From CAYWYR01 sp964462685 (GTDB taxonomy: Bacteria > Bacteroidota > Ignavibacteria > Kapaibacteriales > UBA2268): a DNA stretch of 39,185 nucleotides. The first letter of the stretch is position 1; each line of letters opens with the position of its first letter. Location: the NCBI GenBank assembly GCA_964462685.1, contig CAYWYR010000025.1:1-39185 (forward strand). Reading direction: 5' to 3'. The notes below the pieces were generated by a model. The model was not told the DNA's origin. It saw only the letters and a list, made by a program, of their open reading frames with translations, and did not search any database. This document shows positions 1-8,166 of the stretch, piece after piece. Both the position numbers and the translations under genes were made by a program.

Positions 1-23
1 ATCCAAAAGCAAAGGAACATAAC

Positions 24-842
24 ATGCTAAACCACAACATAAAAAAACTAGACCCCCTCAAAGGAGAACCAAAAAACCTCTACCTCATGTTCATGTACTA
101 CAGCGACCTCGGGCCGCTGCGATCCCCCCAAAAAGTAGCCGATGAGTTCAAATGCTCACGCCGACACATTTACGCCGTCATGAAAAAATACGCATGGAAG
201 GATCGCATCGCCGAATACAGCCAGGAAGAAGCACGACAGAAATCATTCCGCCAGGCCGAGATAATGTCCGATTTCCTCGAGCGAAAAGCCCAGTACTACC
301 TCGATATGCTCGACCGCCTTCTCCAGCTCGGCCAATCTGTAACCACTGCCAGCCACGAGATCACCCTTGAAAAAATCGGCATCGATGACTTCCTGATCAA
401 AGCCAACCGCCTAAGCAACATCGACATCAAAATCGTCCGCCTGATCGAACGCATAGAACAGAAACTCAAAACCGCCATCAGCGGCATCACTCCCGAAAAC
501 ATAATCGAAAAAGAAACCGAAGATATAGACCAACTCGCCCAAGAAGACGAAAGCCAGATCGACCAACTCGCCCACGAGATCAATACCCACATCAACCCCA
601 CAAAACTCAGCTTCGCCCAAAAAGACCGCCTCGAATACATCCAGCACCAACACCCCATCTACGCCACCCCCAAACAAACCACAAATATTGACCCAAAAAA
701 TGACATAAATATGAAAAAATATGAACGCCACCACCGCCCTAACCGTAGCGCCGAGGCATGCCTCGCAGTTCAACCCTTCCTAACCCCCCCTCCCTTGAGG
801 GGAGGGGCCGGGGGTGGGGTGTCCCTACTGGGTTTGGGGTGA
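24..842 (+). CDS. HTH protein, phage terminase small subunit-like
   Basis: Encodes 272 residues. Residues about 30-70 read as a helix-turn-helix of the terminase small subunit / HTH_23 kind (SPQKVADEFKCSRRHIYAVM followed by a W..RI motif), which in phages recognises packaging-site DNA. The middle, about 70-180, is helical and charged, with a duplicated acidic DQLA unit near 165-185. No large terminase, portal or capsid gene is visible nearby, so this is an orphan and could equally be a host DNA-binding protein. The start has an upstream AAAGGA. Codon use is strongly C-ending (ATC, CTC, GCC, ACC), unlike the genes that follow, which suggests transfer. From about residue 240 the frame is read out of a palindromic and G-rich intergenic repeat, so the last 33 residues are probably not part of the ancestral protein. 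I see the fold type; the function is inferred. Confidence 0.6.
   Translation: MLNHNIKKLDPLKGEPKNLYLMFMYYSDLGPLRSPQKVADEFKCSRRHIYAVMKKYAWKDRIAEYSQEEARQKSFRQAEIMSDFLERKAQYYLDMLDRLLQLGQSVTTASHEITLEKIGIDDFLIKANRLSNIDIKIVRLIERIEQKLKTAISGITPENIIEKETEDIDQLAQEDESQIDQLAHEINTHINPTKLSFAQKDRLEYIQHQHPIYATPKQTTNIDPKNDINMKKYERHHRPNRSAEACLAVQPFLTPPPLRGGAGGGVSLLGLG
741..840. repeat. Composite palindromic and G-rich repeat at a gene 3' end
   Basis: Two units lie side by side. The first, 741-770, is a near-palindrome centred on GAGGCATGCCTC; a relative of it occurs at 35196-35226. The second, about 787-807, is a hairpin with a CCCCTCCC arm, a short TTGA loop and a GGGGAGGGG arm, followed by more G tracts. Both are read through by the upstream coding frame, giving the proline/glycine-rich tail of that protein. 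Such elements are common intergenic repeats in Bacteroidota-Chlorobiota genomes; this is recalled, not searched. Confidence 0.75.
799..819 (+). other. Putative G-quadruplex motif
   Basis: Four consecutive G runs of 4, 4, 5 and 4 are separated by loops of 1 (A), 2 (CC) and 1 (T) bases. This meets the strict G-quadruplex pattern with four tetrads and very short loops. It shares its first two G runs with the preceding hairpin, so the two structures would exclude one another. It sits 23 nt before the end of the upstream reading frame. Confidence 0.7.
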
Positions 843-1061
843 GGTGTTCTTAAGATGTTATCCAGATCGGTCACTGAGCCAGTGGAAGTGCCAGTTGAAA
901 TGCCTGGCGAAATATAAGACATGCCGAGGATTACGCGATTTTATGGGAAGCCAGGAACATGTATAGGCTATTGTTAAGATATGATTAAGCACTCTTTCCC
1001 GTACTATATATATATTTGTATAATAATAATTCCGTACAAACAAAAACACTCACCAAACAAC
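843..1061. repeat. Gene-free stretch with small REP-like palindromes
   Basis: No convincing gene is present. Two short inverted repeats follow each other: CACTG-AGC-CAGTG at 872-884, and GCCAG...CTGGC with a 9-nt spacer at 890-908. The string CACTGAGCCAGTGGAAGTG resembles a REP-type repeat that I recall from Bacteroidota genomes, which would need a search to confirm. The part near the lipoprotein gene (990-1050) is AT-rich with a run of TA dinucleotides and probably holds that gene's promoter. Confidence 0.4.
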
Positions 1062-2087
1062 ATGAAAAAGCTCTCTCACTATGCGGCGTATGCGATAGTA
1101 GCTCTCTCGGCCCTCCTTGTATCTTGCGGCGGCGACGAGTATTCCGATATTGAGCCAGCCCCGGCCGGCGATCTCCAGGTTTATGAAAACAGTACTTACA
1201 AATACGCGATTCCGGTACCGGAGAACTGGGACCTCCAGACGGCACCGAAAAGGGTAACGGCGTATTCTTTCTCCGAGGAGCAGGCAAAGCGCCGCTTCAA
1301 AGGGTATGAATATAACGGGTATCCGATTGCCAAGGTAGATATGATAGTGGTGGGTATTGATTCCACTCGCTCTTTCGATGACGTGTTCCAGAAATTCCAG
1401 GTATGGCCCCAACAGGTTTACGGTTCTGTGGAAGAGGTGATGATCGACGGGCAGCCTGGTAAGAAAATCGAATATACGAACGAACAGAACGACGGTGTTT
1501 TCAACGGCACTCTGTATGCGGCCATGGGAGACAGTTCAACCGCTACTGTAGTTATCTTTGAATCTTTCCGTTCTACTGAAGAGCTTTATCAGCCTGTATT
1601 CGATGAGATCATGAGTTCGCTTGTACTTGCAAAAACACCTGCGGAGATGGGAGATACGCTTTTTGTTGAAGGTGAGGAGCTTCCTCCGCCATCTGATACT
1701 CTCACGACAATGTCCGGTAGTGGCTTTACGATACAAGTACCAAAGAACTTCACAAAATCTTCTCGCGGGGCAAGTACCGTATTTGACGGCGAAAGACGAG
1801 GAGATTCCTACATAGCGGTAGATATCACTAAGGCAACTGTTGGTAGCTCTAAAGCAGCGGCCGAAAAACAGAATGAAGCTGTAAACGGTACTATCAAAAC
1901 TACTAAGATCAACGGGCAGACCGTTTATTATATCCAGTATAATCCTACAAGCAGTATCAAGCGCAGGTTGTATTTTGTGCTGAGCGGTGATAAGATCTAC
2001 CGTATAACTCTGGACTGGGCAACTGAGGCACAGAGTATGTATCTGCCTGTATTCGAAAAATCGGTGGCGACATTCAAAGCTGGTTGA
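1062..2087 (+). CDS. Lipoprotein with two PsbP/DcrB-like repeats
   Basis: Encodes 341 residues. The ATG at 1062 is chosen over an in-frame ATG at 981 because it gives a clean lipoprotein signal: KK at the start, a hydrophobic stretch to residue 19, and lipobox L-V-S-C with the lipidated Cys at 22. The mature part appears to contain the same fold twice. The first copy is about residues 38-190 (YKYAIPVPENW ... VFDEIMSSL) and the second about 220-341 (GFTIQVPKNF ... VFEKSVATF). Each starts with an aromatic-P-x-P/K-N-W/F strand and ends with a helix in which PVF-x-E/D recurs, which resembles PsbP/DcrB-like domains. A terminator follows. The function is unknown; it is probably an envelope-anchored protein. 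Confidence 0.75.
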   Translation: MKKLSHYAAYAIVALSALLVSCGGDEYSDIEPAPAGDLQVYENSTYKYAIPVPENWDLQTAPKRVTAYSFSEEQAKRRFKGYEYNGYPIAKVDMIVVGIDSTRSFDDVFQKFQVWPQQVYGSVEEVMIDGQPGKKIEYTNEQNDGVFNGTLYAAMGDSSTATVVIFESFRSTEELYQPVFDEIMSSLVLAKTPAEMGDTLFVEGEELPPPSDTLTTMSGSGFTIQVPKNFTKSSRGASTVFDGERRGDSYIAVDITKATVGSSKAAAEKQNEAVNGTIKTTKINGQTVYYIQYNPTSSIKRRLYFVLSGDKIYRITLDWATEAQSMYLPVFEKSVATFKAG

Positions 2088-2116
2088 TATATCGGATGAC
2101 ATAGGTTTCTATAGAT

Positions 2117-2145
2117 GGGGGTATGGTAACATATCCCCGTTTTTA
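2117..2145 (+). terminator. Rho-independent terminator after the lipoprotein gene
   Basis: GGGG-(G)TATG / GTAA loop / CATA-TCCCC forms a nine-pair stem with one G.T wobble, followed by G and five Ts. It lies 30 nt after the lipoprotein stop codon and ends about 40 nt before the next gene. Confidence 0.85.
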
Positions 2146-2184
2146 TTAAAATTTCACTGAACGTAAAAAAAACATCTCTCAGAA

Positions 2185-3732
2185 ATGAATCTTGATATAA
2201 AAGAAAAAATACTCATACTTGATTTTGGCTCTCAGTACACACAGCTAATCGCCCGCAAGGTACGGGAGCTGGGAGTTTACTGCGAGATACACCCGTATAA
2301 TATTACCGATGAAGAGTTTGAGGGTTTTGGTCCTGACGGGCTTATACTATCTGGCGGGCCAAACAGCGTGTATGCGGAAGGTGCGCCTCACCCTGGTGTT
2401 GATGTTTTCGGTAAAGGGATTCCTGTGCTGGGTATTTGTTACGGGCTTCAGCTGATCGCGTTTAAGCATGGCGGCAAGGTGGATAGGGCAGCAAAACGGG
2501 AGTTCGGCAAGGCAAGCCTGCTTATCGATGATTTTGAGGATCTTTTCAAAGGTCTGGAGACTGGATCGCAGGTATGGATGAGCCATGGCGACAGTTTGCT
2601 TGAGCCGCCGACGGGATTTGATGTGCTTGCCCACTCGATCAACTCCCCTCTATGCGCTGTCAGATCTAAGGAGAAGAATATTTATGGTGTTCAGTTTCAC
2701 CCGGAGGTATATCACTCTAAGGACGGGATGAAGATTCTCGGTAATTTCGTTCATGAGATATGCGGCCTGGGCAGCGACTGGTCGGCCGAGTCTTTCATTG
2801 AGCAGGCGATTGAGGATATCAAGAAAAAAGTAGGCAGTGACGAAGTTATCTGTGCCTTATCGGGCGGTGTGGATTCAACTGTTGCGGCAGTCCTTCTGCA
2901 CGAAGCGATTGGCGATCAGCTGCATTGTATCCATGTGGATTCCGGGCTTATGAGGATGAACGAGAGTGAGGAAATAGAGCAACTTTTCCGTAAACACTTT
3001 GATATGTCGATAGATGTAGTAAACGCTCGTGATGAGTTTCTCGGTAATCTTGATGGTGTATCTGATCCTGAACGTAAAAGAAAGATTATCGGAAATACTT
3101 TTATCGATGTTTTCCAAGGGGCAACTACCAGACTAAAAGACCCTAAGTGGCTAGCACAAGGTACTCTTTACCCAGATGTTATCGAGTCGGTATCGGTAAA
3201 AGGACCATCAGCTACGATTAAGAGCCATCATAATGTAGGCGGGCTACCTGAACAGATGGATCTCAAGATACTCGAGCCTTTCAGGGAGCTGTTTAAGGAT
3301 GAGGTAAGGGAAGTAGGGCGGAAGCTGGGTATCCCGGAATGGTTTATAGGTCGGCATCCCTTCCCTGGGCCAGGGCTTGCTATAAGGGTACTTGGCGCTT
3401 TATCTGAAGAGAAGCTAGAGATACTAAGATTGGCAGACGCGATCTATCTGGAAGAGCTGCATAACGCTGAGATATATGACGATATCTGGCAGGCTTTCGC
3501 GGCTTTGTTACCTGTTAAGTCTGTAGGGGTGATGGGTGATGAGAGAACCTATGAATATACCTGCGTTATCCGTGCGGTAACTTCTACCGACGGAATGACG
3601 GCGGAATGGTTCCACATGCCTTATGATGTACTGGAAACGATATCCAATAGGATCATCAACGAAGTTAAAGGTATCAACCGTGTGACTTATGATATATCAA
3701 GCAAGCCGCCAGCCACTATCGAATGGGAATAG
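2185..3732 (+). CDS. guaA: GMP synthase (glutamine-hydrolysing)
   Basis: Converts XMP to GMP using glutamine and ATP, the last step of guanine nucleotide synthesis. The 515 residues have the usual length and full architecture. An N-terminal class I glutamine amidotransferase (about 8-195) has the nucleophile C85 in GICYGLQ and the partners H172 and E174 in FHPEV. An ATP-pyrophosphatase domain follows, with the P-loop SGGVDS at 226-231. The C-terminal dimerisation domain ends in the family signature, with PPATIEWE as the last residues. The gene stands alone between a terminator and a small unknown gene. No guanine riboswitch is visible in the short leader. Confidence 0.98.
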   Translation: MNLDIKEKILILDFGSQYTQLIARKVRELGVYCEIHPYNITDEEFEGFGPDGLILSGGPNSVYAEGAPHPGVDVFGKGIPVLGICYGLQLIAFKHGGKVDRAAKREFGKASLLIDDFEDLFKGLETGSQVWMSHGDSLLEPPTGFDVLAHSINSPLCAVRSKEKNIYGVQFHPEVYHSKDGMKILGNFVHEICGLGSDWSAESFIEQAIEDIKKKVGSDEVICALSGGVDSTVAAVLLHEAIGDQLHCIHVDSGLMRMNESEEIEQLFRKHFDMSIDVVNARDEFLGNLDGVSDPERKRKIIGNTFIDVFQGATTRLKDPKWLAQGTLYPDVIESVSVKGPSATIKSHHNVGGLPEQMDLKILEPFRELFKDEVREVGRKLGIPEWFIGRHPFPGPGLAIRVLGALSEEKLEILRLADAIYLEELHNAEIYDDIWQAFAALLPVKSVGVMGDERTYEYTCVIRAVTSTDGMTAEWFHMPYDVLETISNRIINEVKGINRVTYDISSKPPATIEWE

Positions 3733-3861
3733 TTGATGTTTTATTGTTAAAGGATGGAACTATCTAGTAATATTTAAAACTTACTTCAGATATAGTATAA
3801 TAATATTTATACTGCATCTTCTAATAGTTAGGATACAAATGAAACTGTTAGGAAAAGTGAT
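3733..3861. other. Spacer with an AT-rich hairpin downstream of guaA
   Basis: An AGTATAA (3794-3800) / TTATACT (3807-3813) inverted repeat lies in AT-rich DNA. It has no T tract, so it is a weak candidate for a guaA terminator. A GGAAAAG sequence lies 8-14 nt ahead of the next start codon. Confidence 0.35.
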
Positions 3862-4170
3862 ATGTATATTTTGGAAGTAAATCAACAACTAGAACTAGAC
3901 ACTCCTAGAGGGCGCGGAAGACTACTTTACGTTACAGAATACGGTATGGAAATCGAAAAACTATTCACCGTAGTACTTAATGATAACGGACAGATTTGGG
4001 AGTTTACCAACAGGGATATTAGATGTGTTAATAACATCACATTTGGTAGAAAGATACCCAGAGAAAATAAGATTGGTGTAAAAAATGTAACGCTCAATCA
4101 AGAAACTACAGTCTCCAATCAAGATGACAGAATCTGGAACGATAAAGAACAGAAAAAGGCTGCTGTTTGA
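3862..4170 (+). CDS. Small conserved-looking hypothetical protein
   Basis: Encodes 102 residues with no signal peptide and no membrane segment. The first 65 residues form a strand-rich block (MYILEVNQQLELDTPRGRGR, then YGMEIEKLFTVVL, IWEFTNRDIRCVNNITFGRK). This looks like a small SH3-like or beta-barrel fold in which a ligand-independent IW-x-F-x-N...IR...NIT pattern would be the conserved core. I recall similar small unknown proteins in phages and Bacteroidota but cannot name a family. The last 35 residues are polar and probably disordered. The gene is preceded by GGAAAAG and converges on the next gene, their stops only 1 nt apart. Confidence 0.6.
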   Translation: MYILEVNQQLELDTPRGRGRLLYVTEYGMEIEKLFTVVLNDNGQIWEFTNRDIRCVNNITFGRKIPRENKIGVKNVTLNQETTVSNQDDRIWNDKEQKKAAV

Positions 4171-4171
4171 C

Positions 4172-4633
4172 TTAAAAATTGTGCATCACACCTATACTGA
4201 TGATCGGAAACCACTCCATATCATACGTACCCAAAAAGTTATATGATGCCCCAACATTAAGATCGAAGCCGATATAGTTCCAATTTAAGGTCGTGGTTGC
4301 CATCCAGTTATGATAGTCCATATTATAACTATCCCAATTCACATCTTGATAGCCTATGCCAGGGTTTAAGTTTATATAGTAGTCCTCGCCTTGGGTTATT
4401 GGTATAACTAAGGAAGCGTAACCTAAATTAAAAGCAGGAATGGCAATGGAATAATCTGCTCTAACCCCGATAGATCCCGGATCGAAATACTGAGCCGAAA
4501 CCGTGAATATCCCAATAGTATTAGTGTTGATACCGATTCCTGTTAGGGGCTCGTTAATTTTTTCTTCAAATTTCGCATCAGCATTTGAGAAATGTGAAAT
4601 GATAAACGATAGTATTGCGATAAATTTTTTCAT
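4172..4633 (-). CDS. Small secreted, probably outer-membrane beta-strand protein
   Basis: Encodes 153 residues. The ATG at 4633 is preferred over the longer frame from 4687, because an AGGAGAA ribosome binding site lies 8-15 nt upstream and the product then begins with a signal peptide (MKKFIAILSFIISHFSNADA). The mature part is made of alternating aromatic/hydrophobic strands (YYINLNPGIGY, WMATTTLNWNYIGF, FDLNVGASYNFLG) and ends in F, the usual signature for outer-membrane barrels. It is short for a barrel, about six strands. It is separated from glmS upstream by a strong terminator, so it has its own promoter. The function is unknown. Confidence 0.65.
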   Translation of the reverse strand: MKKFIAILSFIISHFSNADAKFEEKINEPLTGIGINTNTIGIFTVSAQYFDPGSIGVRADYSIAIPAFNLGYASLVIPITQGEDYYINLNPGIGYQDVNWDSYNMDYHNWMATTTLNWNYIGFDLNVGASYNFLGTYDMEWFPIISIGVMHNF

Positions 4634-4686
4634 TGTACTGTTCTCCTGTTTAATAATATGTACACATGAACATTTATTTGGTCGCA

Positions 4687-4717
4687 AAAAAAGAGCTACT
4701 ATTATAAGTAGCTCTTT
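4687..4717 (-). terminator. Rho-independent terminator of glmS
   Basis: AAAGAGCTAC (4690-4699) pairs perfectly with GTAGCTCTTT (4708-4717) around an 8-nt AT loop. Read on the minus strand, the stem is followed by a run of seven Ts. It lies 24 nt after the glmS stop and just upstream of the small secreted-protein gene. Confidence 0.92.
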
Positions 4718-4740
4718 ATCAGGGTCTATATGATTTTATT

Positions 4741-6573
4741 CTACTCTACAGTTACACTCTTCGCCAGATTCCTTGGTTGATCGACATTGCACTCTAGTTT
4801 GAGAGCGATAAAGTAGGCGAGCAGCTGCAATGGTACGGCTGCCAGTATCGGCACCAGTTCGGGAGCCGTATCGGGTATAAAGATGACGTGATCCGCGATT
4901 TCAGCTATCTGATCGTCACCTTCTGTTGCCAGTGCTATTACTTTCCCCTTACGTGCTTTTACTTCTTCGATATTAGAAATGACTTTATCGTAGATGGGAT
5001 CTTTTGTAGCTATGAAAACGACAGGCATTTCCTCATCGATAAGGGCAATAGGGCCGTGCTTCATTTCCGCAGCGGGATAGCCCTCGGCGTGGATGTATGA
5101 TATTTCCTTTAGTTTGAGAGCGCCTTCGAGTGCCAGTGGGAAGTTGTATCCCCGCCCGAGATAAAGGGCATTCTTGGCTTTGTAATATTCTTCGGCGATC
5201 TTTTCTATATCCTTTTCATGCTCCAGTACTTTTGCGACTTTTTCGGGTAGAGCCTGTAGTTCCTGAAGTATGGTTCTTCCTTCCGTTTGGCTCATTCTTT
5301 TCATACGGCCAAGGTAAACGGCGAGTAGTACGAGCACAGTAACCTGAGAAGTAAACGCTTTGGTGGAGGCAACACCGATTTCTGGGCCGGCGTGTATATA
5401 TATACCGGCTTCGGTCTCACGGGCAATTGTTGAACCTACCACGTTAACCAAGCCAAGAACTGTAGCGCCTTTCTGACGAGCTTCTTTCAGTGAGGCGAGT
5501 GTATCGAGGGTCTCACCGGATTGTGAGATTGCGAAAACAACATCATCATGGTTTATTACCGGGTTTCTGTATCTGAACTCTGAGGCATATTCTACCTCTA
5601 CTTGTACTTGTGCGAGAGATTCCAACAAGTATTTACCGATTAATGCGGCGTGCCAGCTGGTTCCACAGGCAGTAAAGATAATCCTATTTGCGTTACGTAG
5701 TTTATCCTGGACGTTCTGAAGGCCTCCGAGCTTGACGTTCCCAGAATCCATCATGATTCGGCCCCGCATCGCATTAGCGATTGTTTCGGGCTGCTCGTGG
5801 ATTTCTTTCATCATGAAATGCTCATAGCCGGACTTTTCTATCTGCTCGATATCATATTGTATAGTCTCGACTTCTGGATTGGTAGTTTCATTGTCTATGG
5901 TCTTTGTTTCATAGCCGTTTGGCGTTACTACGACCATTTCGTTATCTTCCAGATAGATTACTCTATCGGTATGTGCTATTATGGCCGCTATATCAGAAGC
6001 GATAATGTATTCATCTTTGCCCACGCCGAGTACCATCGGTGAACCCTGCCTAGCGGCTATTATTTTATCTGGCTCGTAAGATGATATGACCGCTATCCCG
6101 AATGTACCGTTAACTTCCCCGAGTGCAACGCGAACTGCTTTTTCAAGGTCTTTGAATTTTTCGTAAAGCGAGCCGATGAATACTACCAGAACTTCAGTAT
6201 CGGTTTCGGTCTCGAACTTATATCCATCTTTGAGAAGTTTTTTCTTGATGGACTTATAGTTTTCGATGATACCGTTGTGAACTATAGCGATTTCACTCGA
6301 GTTGTCAATGTGAGGGTGTGCGTTCTGATAATTAGGATACCCGTGAGTGGCCCAGCGAGTATGAGCGATACCGAGTGTAGAGTCGATCATGTCGTGGGGT
6401 ATAAGCCTATCGAGAGCATCAACTTTGCCGGGTTGTTTGAGTACGTTGATCCTATCGGATTCGTAAAGGGCTACCCCAGCGGAATCATATCCCCTGTATT
6501 CTAGCCTCTTTAAGCCTTCTACAAGAATTTTAGAGGCCTGTTGCCTACCTATATAACCTATTATACCGCACAT
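4741..6573 (-). CDS. glmS: Glutamine-fructose-6-phosphate aminotransferase (isomerising)
   Basis: Makes glucosamine-6-phosphate from fructose-6-phosphate and glutamine, the entry step to UDP-GlcNAc, peptidoglycan and LPS. The 610 residues match the usual length. The N-terminal Ntn-type glutaminase starts MCGIIGY with nucleophile C2, and includes the THG and HNGI motifs. Two SIS domains follow (about 285-420 and 460-595), with FTACGTSWHA, AISQSGET and ASTKAFTSQ. The C-terminus is the canonical DQPRNLAKSVTVE. It sits 56 nt downstream of a phosphoglucose/phosphomannose isomerase gene on the same strand, which would supply its substrate. No glmS ribozyme core was recognised in the short gap. Confidence 0.98.
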   Translation of the reverse strand: MCGIIGYIGRQQASKILVEGLKRLEYRGYDSAGVALYESDRINVLKQPGKVDALDRLIPHDMIDSTLGIAHTRWATHGYPNYQNAHPHIDNSSEIAIVHNGIIENYKSIKKKLLKDGYKFETETDTEVLVVFIGSLYEKFKDLEKAVRVALGEVNGTFGIAVISSYEPDKIIAARQGSPMVLGVGKDEYIIASDIAAIIAHTDRVIYLEDNEMVVVTPNGYETKTIDNETTNPEVETIQYDIEQIEKSGYEHFMMKEIHEQPETIANAMRGRIMMDSGNVKLGGLQNVQDKLRNANRIIFTACGTSWHAALIGKYLLESLAQVQVEVEYASEFRYRNPVINHDDVVFAISQSGETLDTLASLKEARQKGATVLGLVNVVGSTIARETEAGIYIHAGPEIGVASTKAFTSQVTVLVLLAVYLGRMKRMSQTEGRTILQELQALPEKVAKVLEHEKDIEKIAEEYYKAKNALYLGRGYNFPLALEGALKLKEISYIHAEGYPAAEMKHGPIALIDEEMPVVFIATKDPIYDKVISNIEEVKARKGKVIALATEGDDQIAEIADHVIFIPDTAPELVPILAAVPLQLLAYFIALKLECNVDQPRNLAKSVTVE

Positions 6574-6629
6574 ATATGATCTATTTTATTTTCTTTAATC
6601 TTTTTATCGGTTTGAAACCGGTTGACGTT

Positions 6630-7715
6630 TCATTTCTTTAATTTCTGTATGGTATCAATTTTTTCTGGTTCAACAGTGTTTTTCTCGGCTAATTTCATGC
6701 TAACACAATCAGCTAGGTAGACAAGTTCCATCATAGCTGCTACGAGAGGCTGCTGTTCAGTGGATATTTCTAAGACTGTAAAGCCATTCTCTCTCAGCAT
6801 GGCAGCCATTTTGGTTTGTTTTTCCTGAACAAGGACGTGATCTGCTTTCCACTTAAGGATAACTACTGCTAATCGCTCGGCCAAACCGTCCGGCTTTGTG
6901 AAACCGTTTACATGATTATGGGTCATTTCCGGGAAAAAGCCACCGAATGCAAGGTTATCTGCGTTTTCTTGTAGCTGGCCTCGCCACCTGTAGTTTATTC
7001 CTGAGATCATTTCAGAGGAGTAAACGGCAACAGATTTGCCATATAGTTTATCGGCGATATTGGTTGATCTGATATCAAATCTATTCTGCTGTATCAATTC
7101 TCTGATATGCAGTCCACCTCTGTTCAGATCGGCTGATATTTTGTCTGTTAACGGTTTTACGGCTTCATGATTCATTATAAGGGATAGAAGAGTAGAAAAC
7201 GAGTAGCCCAGAGCTGCCCTAGGTTGGTAACCTTTAGGCAAACGAACAAGTCCCCATTTACGCGATTCGGCTATTTTTTCCAGATCACCGCCAGTGGTTA
7301 TCGCTACTGCAGTTCTGCCGCTATAATAGTGTGCTTGGGTAACTGTTTCGGCTGTCATACCGGAGTAACTACTAAAAATGGAGGGAAGTGTGTTTATACC
7401 ATCGCTTTGTCGGTAAAAGTCTTTTCGCACATTAAGCAGATCGACTATTCCGAGGTGGCGAAGATAGTTGTTTACGAGATCGGCTGAAATAGCAGACCCT
7501 CCTACACCGAAAAAGTTGATACTGGAATGCAGCCGGTCGGCGGCTGGCCACACATGCTGTACTTTATATGTTGCTAGCTGAGTGCCGAATGAGTTGACCT
7601 GCTCTGCAAAAGTAAGTTGCTTCGGTTTGGGCTGTTGCTGCTGTTTTGCTGCTTGGGCGGCAGAAGTTTTCTTTTTGTTAGCTTTATTCTTCTTTAGATT
7701 TTTCTTTTTAGCCAT
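6630..7715 (-). CDS. Bifunctional phosphoglucose/phosphomannose isomerase
   Basis: Interconverts glucose-6-P or mannose-6-P with fructose-6-P. Of its 361 residues, the first 35 form a Lys/Gln-rich tail, likely disordered. A first SIS domain follows (FFGVGGSAISAD; FSSYSGMTAETV, the sugar-phosphate loop, usually SYSGNTEET), then RAALGYSFSTLL. The C-terminal bact-PGI domain contains FPEMTHNHVNGF, usually FPELNHNEI. The substitution N to M in the SGNT loop is unusual but the rest is intact. It is upstream of glmS on the same strand, so the pair probably channels hexose phosphate into amino sugars. No classical pgi is present in the window. Confidence 0.88.
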   Translation of the reverse strand: MAKKKNLKKNKANKKKTSAAQAAKQQQQPKPKQLTFAEQVNSFGTQLATYKVQHVWPAADRLHSSINFFGVGGSAISADLVNNYLRHLGIVDLLNVRKDFYRQSDGINTLPSIFSSYSGMTAETVTQAHYYSGRTAVAITTGGDLEKIAESRKWGLVRLPKGYQPRAALGYSFSTLLSLIMNHEAVKPLTDKISADLNRGGLHIRELIQQNRFDIRSTNIADKLYGKSVAVYSSEMISGINYRWRGQLQENADNLAFGGFFPEMTHNHVNGFTKPDGLAERLAVVILKWKADHVLVQEKQTKMAAMLRENGFTVLEISTEQQPLVAAMMELVYLADCVSMKLAEKNTVEPEKIDTIQKLKK

Positions 7716-8166
7716 AAAAGTGACTTAAGTATAGTTGATTTGTAATATAAAAGGGGTATAAGATCATTTTGAGCCTCATAAACGAGATTTTTTACAATAT
7801 GAGATTCTTCTTATACATAATTGGCAATTTACGTATTAGGTATGAATCAGTTCTATATTCGAAAATTATATGAAGGAGAATATTTGTTTTATGTTAAAAT
7901 GTATTGATAGATTTGCATTGGAAGACAACTATTCCATATATTTATAATTAACAGAAACTTAACACAAGAAGCAACACTTTCTGTAGTTATTTTACAGATA
8001 TGTGTAACAAAACAGAGTTTAATGTGTCAGTATCATGATAGACATTCGTATGTTCTATCGGATAAGTGTGCCGAACTCTTATAGATCAAGGATTTATCAT
8101 GCTTATGAACACCATCGGAAATAGAAGTTTAAGAATTTATTAACTATATATCAGGAGTTATCCTAT
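7716..8166. other. 451-nt divergent intergenic region
   Basis: AT-rich DNA between two divergent genes, so it must hold promoters for both. I see no gene, tRNA or repeat. The only clear element is the ribosome binding site AGGAG at 8153-8157, 9 nt before the ATG of the large surface protein. The long distance suggests an untranslated leader or a regulated promoter for that gene. Confidence 0.5.

Noticed and set aside
411..773. Long minus-strand frames (including 296-658) opposite the HTH gene
   Set aside because: They are antisense to a gene with a recognisable HTH and are rich in Trp/Phe/Val strings produced by the C-rich codon use of the other strand.
858..1049. 63-codon minus-strand frame in the gap before the lipoprotein gene
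   Set aside because: It runs over palindromes and the promoter region of the lipoprotein gene, has no recognisable domain, and its composition follows the repeats.
981..1061. Longer start for the lipoprotein gene
   Set aside because: The extension has no ribosome binding site and would bury the lipoprotein signal peptide.
6574..6629. glmS ribozyme or leader riboswitch upstream of glmS
   Set aside because: The gap of 56 nt is too short for the ribozyme and no conserved core is seen.
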